Origin: Chaetomium olivaceum
Taxonomy: Eukaryota > Ascomycota > Sordariomycetes > Sordariales > Chaetomiaceae
Assembly (NCBI GenBank): GCA_039881045.1
Contig: JAYWVB010000052.1
Span: 62,001 to 126,000 of the forward strand
Direction: 5' to 3'
Length of the DNA stretch: 64,000 bases
In this document: positions 58,151-64,000 of the stretch, one piece after another
Layout: each line of letters opens with the position of its first letter
Position numbering within the stretch: the first letter of the stretch is position 1
The notes under the pieces: generated by a model
Databases searched by the model: none
What the model saw: only the letters and a program-made list of their open reading frames with translations
Told to the model about the DNA's origin: nothing
Translations under genes and position numbers: made by a program

Positions 58151-58238
58151 ACTCTACAAATCAACCATCCCTGGTTCATATTGGACAAGGCGATGATGAT
58201 ATGTCAGCCCGCAACGGTGAACAACAACGGTAAATTCA

Positions 58239-61200
58239 TCATGCTCTTCCGTCACCGTCCCCGGCGTTCCGCTCTTCGCCATCCCCATCCGCAACATACC
58301 CCACCTCCCCATCCCCCTCCTCCCCATTCCCCTCCTTCCCATTCCCCTCATCACTCTTGTCCTCATCACTTTTCTCCTCGTCACTCTTCTTCTCATCACT
58401 ATCGTCGTCACTGCCCACCTGCAAGTCCATCTGGTTCCTTTCCTCCTCGCACTCCTCGTCAAACTGCATCAGAAACCGAATGACATCTTCTAGTCCCTTG
58501 ATTGCATCCGGACCAGGCTGTAGATGATAGCGCCTCTTATACCCTCTTACCATTCTTCCAGTCTCGTCTATGTCGCTGTCCCCTTCGTACCATGCGCTAT
58601 AGTCTGATTCCCATCCTCCAGCCATACCCCGAAATCTTGATTCATCGTATTCCTCGTCCAGAATGTCAAGAGGGATTTTCCCCTTTTTCCTAGCCCTCTT
58701 TAACATCAGCTTGGCGAGATACAGTGGTGTGAGGCCCGGATTAACCAGATCGAAACCCCAATTTCTTCGGCGGGAATAATACCATCCAGCTTCCTTCGCA
58801 TGGACGTTTGCGCCCTTGGCTGCGAACCACTGCACGGCCGACAAATGTCCTTTAACAGCAGCGACATGTAAAGGTGTGTAACCCCGCTTGTCTTTGACTT
58901 CCATGTCGATGGTTGGCACTAGGAAGCCAAACATGTCGCCAAAGTCTTTACCTAGGCCTTCCTCCGATGTGACAGCCATGTGCAACGGCGTGCGGCCATA
59001 GCTGTCACTCTGTATTTTGCTGGTCGGATCCCAGAGGTGTTTCTTCGCGAGCTCAGCATGCCCACCCCATACGGCCCATGCCAATGGCGTTCTCCCTCCG
59101 TGGTCGACAACGTTGATGTTGGCACCACCCTCGATGAGAGCCGCTGCGACCTTTGCCGCACCGTGCTTGGCCGCGTAGTGGAGTGGCGTCATCCCGCCTG
59201 CGTCACTCGCGTTGACGTCTGCTCCCGCGCGCAGTAGCCTTCCGACCATCTTGTCGTCGTCGTGGCGGTACGCATAGTGGAGCGGGGTTCGCCGGCGCAC
59301 ATCTTTGATGTTGACATTGGCGCCCCTTCTCAGCACGTAGCCGAGTACACCGTGCGAACCGTGAGCGACGGAGTAGTGCATTGGTGCCCATCCGAGGAAG
59401 TCTTGGTTATTTACAGTACGCTTGGTTAGGTGGTCGTGACGCTGTTTCTCAGGAACACCGTCATCGCAAGCGGCTTGGTGGAGTTTCTCGAAGCCAAATT
59501 CGCCGGGCATTGTCGTAGGGTACGTTGAAATGTCCCCCACCAAGTCACATTTCCAAAGACGACCCTGACGTTCATACAACCCCATCAGGCGAGGGAAAAT
59601 AGCGGCGTCATTGTCTGCTGCCACTCTGGCGCTCGCCCATTTTGCAGAGTCGGCGAGCTGGTGTATTTTTGAGTCGTCGTTAACGACCTGGCCTTTCCGA
59701 AAGTTGATTGTTTCGGTAAGCACTCTCAAAAGTTCCATCACGAGCGCCGTGGCCTCTGATGCTACATCAGTGCTATTGTCGCGTGGGAACAAGGAGGTTT
59801 TCTCGAACAGCTCTACGCATGTGATGCTTACTTTCCTCCAGTCGCCTCGCTGCTCCCATTCGTGCGCGATTTCTAGCCCGCGTTTGAGAATAGCATGAAC
59901 GGGCGGCAACAAATCCCAGGCGCTCAGGGGCGGGAGAATCGCATAGTAGACGTTGTCGGTGGGGCCAAGTACTCCAGTAGTTTCGACTTTTGAGGCTAGG
60001 GTGGAAAGCCTTTCGTTGGAGAGTTGATCCGTAGGTTGGACACGCCAGTATTGTGGTTCGGGGCCGATGAATGACCGTATCTCTACTTCACTTCCAAAAA
60101 GATCAACGCCCTTGCACGACGGGTATCTTTCCGAAGCTTTCGCTGCAACGGCCCACATGAAGGCGGCGAACATGTGGGTGGGCGTAGAGCTTCTTGAGGT
60201 CTATCGTCGGATATACCGCCAGGGTTGACTCCTTATATACCATCCCACCATTTCCGTATCTACATGCGTCGATGTCCATGGGAGGATGGTTGCTGGCGTT
60301 TTGTGCAAACCCGACAATGCGATGTGTATCGGTGGTCTCGTCATAGTCCGGGTCCCCGTCCGGGTCCCCCTCCGGGGCCCCCTCCGAGTCCCCCTCTGTG
60401 ACTTTAAAGACTAGCCTTACGTGCCGATAGCTGTCACCGGGCAACCACAAACTCAAGTCTCGTCGCAGGATTCTCGCGTCAAACGAGCCCATCAGTATGA
60501 GAGCTCGGTTTTCCTGCGCTCGCTTGCTTTGTGACTGAGTGGTGCCTGCGAACCGTCTTGCCGCACCATGCGCGGCTTCTTCCTCCTTCCTTTTCTCTTG
60601 ATGGTGAACAGAGTATAACCAAAGCGAGAGAGCAGCCTCGATATCGTCCGGGCACGCTTTCCATGAACCACCCTCCCAGGTCGCATGGAACACCACAGGT
60701 TCGTGAATGCCGCAACTTGTGGAAGTGAGGTGCCAGCTGAAGGCAGTACCTTCTGAAAAGCTATTTCCGAGCATGGTTTCCAAAACGATCTCGATTGCAC
60801 AAGCTAGGCCCACGGCTTCCTCCGAGGCAGGGCCTCGCCACCCTGCTAGCCGTCCAAGGTCTCGCCTGATCAGCATCGCTTGGTGAGCTCTCGACTTGCG
60901 AAGTCCAGCAGGCCCGCCAGGTACAGTGTTGTTTGGGTGTTGGACATTTACAATCCGGTAATCCCAACGGTCGTATTCTGTCCGGGACCTGGCGGGTGTA
61001 TCACGTCCTTCGCCATCCCATACACGCCTGTTGGGGTGAAGCCAAGGTGCATTTGATGGGTCGGCAATCGTGATAGCCAACCAGTCCAGTTCGTGCTCTG
61101 AAGGGAGTGACCGAGAGTTAGGGTTTTCGGCAAGGTTGCGACGAACGAAAGACCTGAGAACAGCCATGAGCAGGATGGCGGCAAGTTGGGCGACTGGCAC

Positions 61201-63125
61201 GGTCCAGTTCATTCCACGAAGTCCCACAAACTGGACAATGAAGCCACACATGGTGAGTGCTGTAGCTACCGTGGTTGTCACCTCCACGGTTGTCCCCGCG
61301 GACTGGTCATCAGGCGTCGGGTATCGCTCCTGCCTTGACCTCTGTGAAGTTACTATCGTTCGTTGAGCCTTGGTGGGGAAGATGGCAAACGACTTGAATG
61401 ACTGGTCGTTGACAATGCCAGATCGCTGCAGCCAGACAACTCGAGCTTCTTTCCCCCCGTCGCACGATATCGCCTCTCCGAGGTGCTGCTTTCGACAACA
61501 TGACCACAAATCAGCATTCCCGGCACAAGCATAAGGGTCCCCACTACCATGCAAGGGAACGCGTAGCTATCCGGTGGGCTCTCCTGGAACTGGGTGTTGT
61601 CGCGCAAATAGGTAGCCGTCAGACCGGCATAGACAAGCAAGCTCGTCTGGAGAAGCGTGCCGAACACGGCAACAACGTATGTCTCTCGACTGGTTGTCGT
61701 GTTTCCAACATTTAGCGACATGTTCGGGCTAGGAACGCCTGTATTGCGGAGGACCGCCACGGGACGTTTCGATATGTCGTCGGGATCCCCGGCCGGGATG
61801 GACCTTTCTATGTCCGCCGCCCTGGCTTGTTGCCGAGTCCCGAACATGGTGGGGATGCCGTCCTTTCTAACCAAGCCTTTGCGGCGTGGCGCGAAACGGC
61901 CCAAAATGATATCCCGAGTGCTCGGCCCTATGCATGACGAACGTCAAGTCAGCTGGTGAGTTTCTCCAGGTGCTTGTAAAACAGATGGCTCGTTAGTATT
62001 CCGTCACTTACTGTACTCAGCTAGGTGCCGCTTTTTCTCGTCATCTCTTAGCTCCATAATCTCGACCTTCGCCGCGTTGATGCCCGAATCCTCCTCGTTG
62101 CTATCTTTGCCACCAGAGCCCACATTGTCACCAACATCAAAAACCTCGTCATGTTGAACATCGAAAGACTCCTTGGGCTCGGCATCAAAACCCTGGCCGT
62201 CTTCGGCATCACCACCCTCGTTGTTGTCAACATCGAAAACCTCGGCGTGCTGAACATCAACAAGGTCGTTGCCCTCGATATCACACGGAAAACCTTCGCC
62301 GTCTTCGACATCGCTACCATCGTTGTCATCGACTTCAGAAACCTCGTCGGGTTCAACATTAGAAGCCACTCTGCCTTCGCCATTAGAACCATCGTCATTT
62401 TCATCATCAAAGCCCTCGCTATCTTGAGTATCATGACCCTCGTCGTCTTCAGCATCATAGCCCTCGTCATCTTCAACGTAATGATCCTCGTTACTCTCAG
62501 GACCGACAGCTTCGTAGGCTTCCTCATCAACACTCTCGTTGTCTTGAGCATCCGCACTGGCAGGGCGGCTTGAATGTTCGCCGCCGACGATGTCCTCAAC
62601 TTCATCGTCTGGGGCAGAGTCTGAATCTTCGCCGACGAGGATAATGAACTCGCGGATTTCACCCTCGCCCATAACTCTAACGATCTGTTGGCCGTTCCAG
62701 AGTTCGCAAACCTCATGCGAGGTGGACGACATCAGGTCCGACTCAACAACCGCACGGCTCTCCCTTGCCCTGCCGATCAGAGCTTTGAGCCACGTCGGGC
62801 CGCCGACGCGGATGGCGCCGACGACGGCTGTCATGATGCCCAGCGGCACCATTGCGAGTATCACATTATCGGCCCATCCCATGCTCTGGCTCATGAACTG
62901 CATTGTCACCCTCTCCCCAAATAGCGAAAGGATACTTTTCCGGCGTACCGCGGTTAGCAACGAGCGCTCACAAAGGGTAAACAAAACGTGACACGTACGG
63001 TGCAAGATCTGAAAACAGATTATTCGCAAAGTCGTCGCCTCCAAAGCCCTGTCCGGCCGCACCGGCGACGAGCCAAAGCCCGGCAAGGAGCTGAAGGAGC
63101 CAGTGACCGGCATGGTGACGGGCAT
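58239..63125 (-). CDS. large membrane protein with acidic repeat and ankyrin C-terminus (two frame changes)
   Basis: ATG 63125, an 84-base intron 61928-62011, and the stop at 58239 give about 1,600 residues. Order: a conserved N-terminal block with a membrane span (SLLTAVRRKSILSLFGERVT, then NVILAMVPLGIMTAVVGAIRVGGPTWLKALIGRA, a strongly conserved opening of a fungal family); SSTSHEVCELWNGQQIVRV; an acidic Asp/Glu-rich degenerate repeat (about residues 195-345); further spans around 61500-61700 and 61150-61280; then five to six ankyrin repeats (GGMTPLHYAAKHG, GRTPLHMAVTSE and others); and a Lys/Glu-rich tail. The frame shifts at the C6 run 61453-61458 (one base short) and near 60181 (one base long). 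Correcting both closes the phase exactly. The family appears in many ascomycetes without assigned function. Confidence 0.8.
62090..62560 (-). repeat. degenerate repeat encoding an Asp/Glu-rich segment
   Basis: Irregular units of about 33 bases (11 residues, roughly x-D-x-E-D-D-E-G-x-D) recur some 12-14 times inside the ankyrin gene. Confidence 0.6.
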
Positions 63126-63445
63126 GCATCACGATCCGGCTCCTCTGGTGACGCGGAAATTGTTTACCAGGTCAAGAATCCAAAGGTAGAGACGACTGCG
63201 GAGCAGGGCCGGGTTTGGGGTTTCTTGATCGTTCAAGAATTTCCAGCCGGTTTGCAGAAATCGCACCCGGTTGCAAAACATGGGACCTGACGCGAATCAG
63301 CGAGGTACATCTGTACACTGTGCTAAATTTATCCGTTGCTCACGTGCGCGGAATCTGGCCGGCTTTGGAGAGTCCTTTCCATGGCGCGTAAATAAAACCG
63401 GGGTATTGGAGGTGGACGCGAGAAAACCAGTGCTCAGGGGCTGTT
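63126..63445. other. intergenic, nothing recognised
   Basis: Between the ankyrin gene and the partial gene at the right edge, possibly the promoter of the former. Confidence 0.5.
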
Positions 63446-64000
63446 TTACTGTTGGGTGTTGGCCTGTTGCTCAATGTGCCACGACCAATGCATTTTACAC
63501 TGTTCTCCCTGCAGGCGGCAGCTCGAGTTCCATTGGTTGGATGGGGTGATCTGCAGCTTGCCCTGGCTCGGGTGCTCAAGGCAGTCCAACCCCTGGCTCA
63601 CCGTCGCTAAAGAGGCCGGAAGCGGCTCAGGAGTGTACTGTTCCAGGGGAATGGCGATGACCAGAGAGTCCTCGCAGTACTCCGTATCAAAATTAATCAC
63701 GTCTACACCAATTGTTTATGTTTCATGTTTTGATACAATAGGTACACTCCGCTAATCTTAGCCATCGTCGTTTGCTTACCTCCTTCCCCCTGAACCTTTA
63801 CTGGGACCTTGAACGTCCTCATTCCCGCCTCGTCAACCTTTGGGAGTTGCCCAGCGCGGATATTCACTTGCAAGCTTTCATGTATCAGGCGCGGCGCACT
63901 CAAACCCTTATCCCTTTCGCTCCGCATGTGCACAAACTCATCCTCGCTAACCCCATCCCTGATATGTTTATTCCTTGCGCGGTGCTCACCAACCGTGGTC
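63446..64000 (-). CDS. 3' part of an unidentified gene (partial at window end)
   Basis: Exon 64000-63780 (open to the window end) joins through a 77-base intron (63703-63779, GTAAGC...TGTAG) to 63702-63446. The spliced product reads acidic and basic mixed residues (AGQLPKVDEAGMRTFKVPVK) and then INFDTEYCEDSLVIAIPLEQ, ending at 63446. There are no spans, signal peptide or catalytic motif that I can name. The junction residues fit well, so the gene is probably real; the family is unrecognised. Confidence 0.5.

Noticed and set aside
62151..62573. A long plus-strand frame rich in Ile, Val and Leu that looks like repeated membrane segments
   Set aside because: It is the reverse complement of the Asp/Glu-rich repeat in the ankyrin gene; GAC/GAG codons read backwards give hydrophobic residues. 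No independent evidence for a gene.
1..64000. CRISPR array, operon or prokaryotic insertion sequence
   Set aside because: No regularly spaced direct repeats of that kind, and every convincing gene has fungal introns and families.

Overview
The window is chromosomal DNA from a filamentous ascomycete, most likely a Sordariomycete. The evidence is short GT-AG introns of about 50-90 bases, fungal-only families (Zn2Cys6 regulators, DUF3176, DUF3632, cyanovirin-N, a Tad-like LINE, a chromodomain Ty3 element), GC-rich coding regions, and a tRNA-Lys(CTT) with a short intron. I count about 25 host genes, one nearly intact LTR retrotransposon and one LINE remnant. No secondary-metabolite cluster or other operon-like grouping is visible.

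Layout. 1-9 kb: the 3' end of an unknown gene, an Hsp70-like ATPase gene, a conserved fungal protein, tRNA-Lys, an F-box-like protein and a secreted DUF3237-like protein. 9-21 kb: a polyglutamine Zn2Cys6 regulator, a secreted cyanovirin-N protein, a DUF3632 protein, a mucin-like single-pass membrane protein, a GT32 glycosyltransferase and a secreted class-C beta-lactamase-like protein. 22.2-30.0 kb: a Ty3/gypsy chromovirus with two near-identical LTRs and a 5-base target duplication. 30-44 kb: a P450 lacking its heme-binding end, a small unknown protein, a DUF3176 membrane protein, a short-chain dehydrogenase, a maltose-type acetyltransferase, an MFS transporter and a PL3 pectate lyase. 44-56 kb: an unknown protein, a regulator pairing a C2HC finger with a Zn2Cys6 cluster, a second dehydrogenase, a TPR-SET protein and a GABA/choline-type permease. 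56-64 kb: a 5'-truncated LINE beside an AT-rich tract, a ~1,600-residue membrane-ankyrin protein and the 3' part of an unrecognised gene.

Two points stand out. First, the Ty3 element carries, antisense between pol and its 3' LTR, an intact ORF for a basic protein with six cysteines spaced like a Zn2Cys6 cluster, followed by a helical coiled-coil-like stretch. The same element has a leader sequence complementary to the predicted 5' end of its own transcript, which suggests self-priming. Second, many otherwise good genes have a single-base frame change inside a homopolymer run, and splicing phase closes exactly when that one base is corrected. This suggests homopolymer-length errors in the assembly rather than mass gene death, so apparent pseudogenes here need care.
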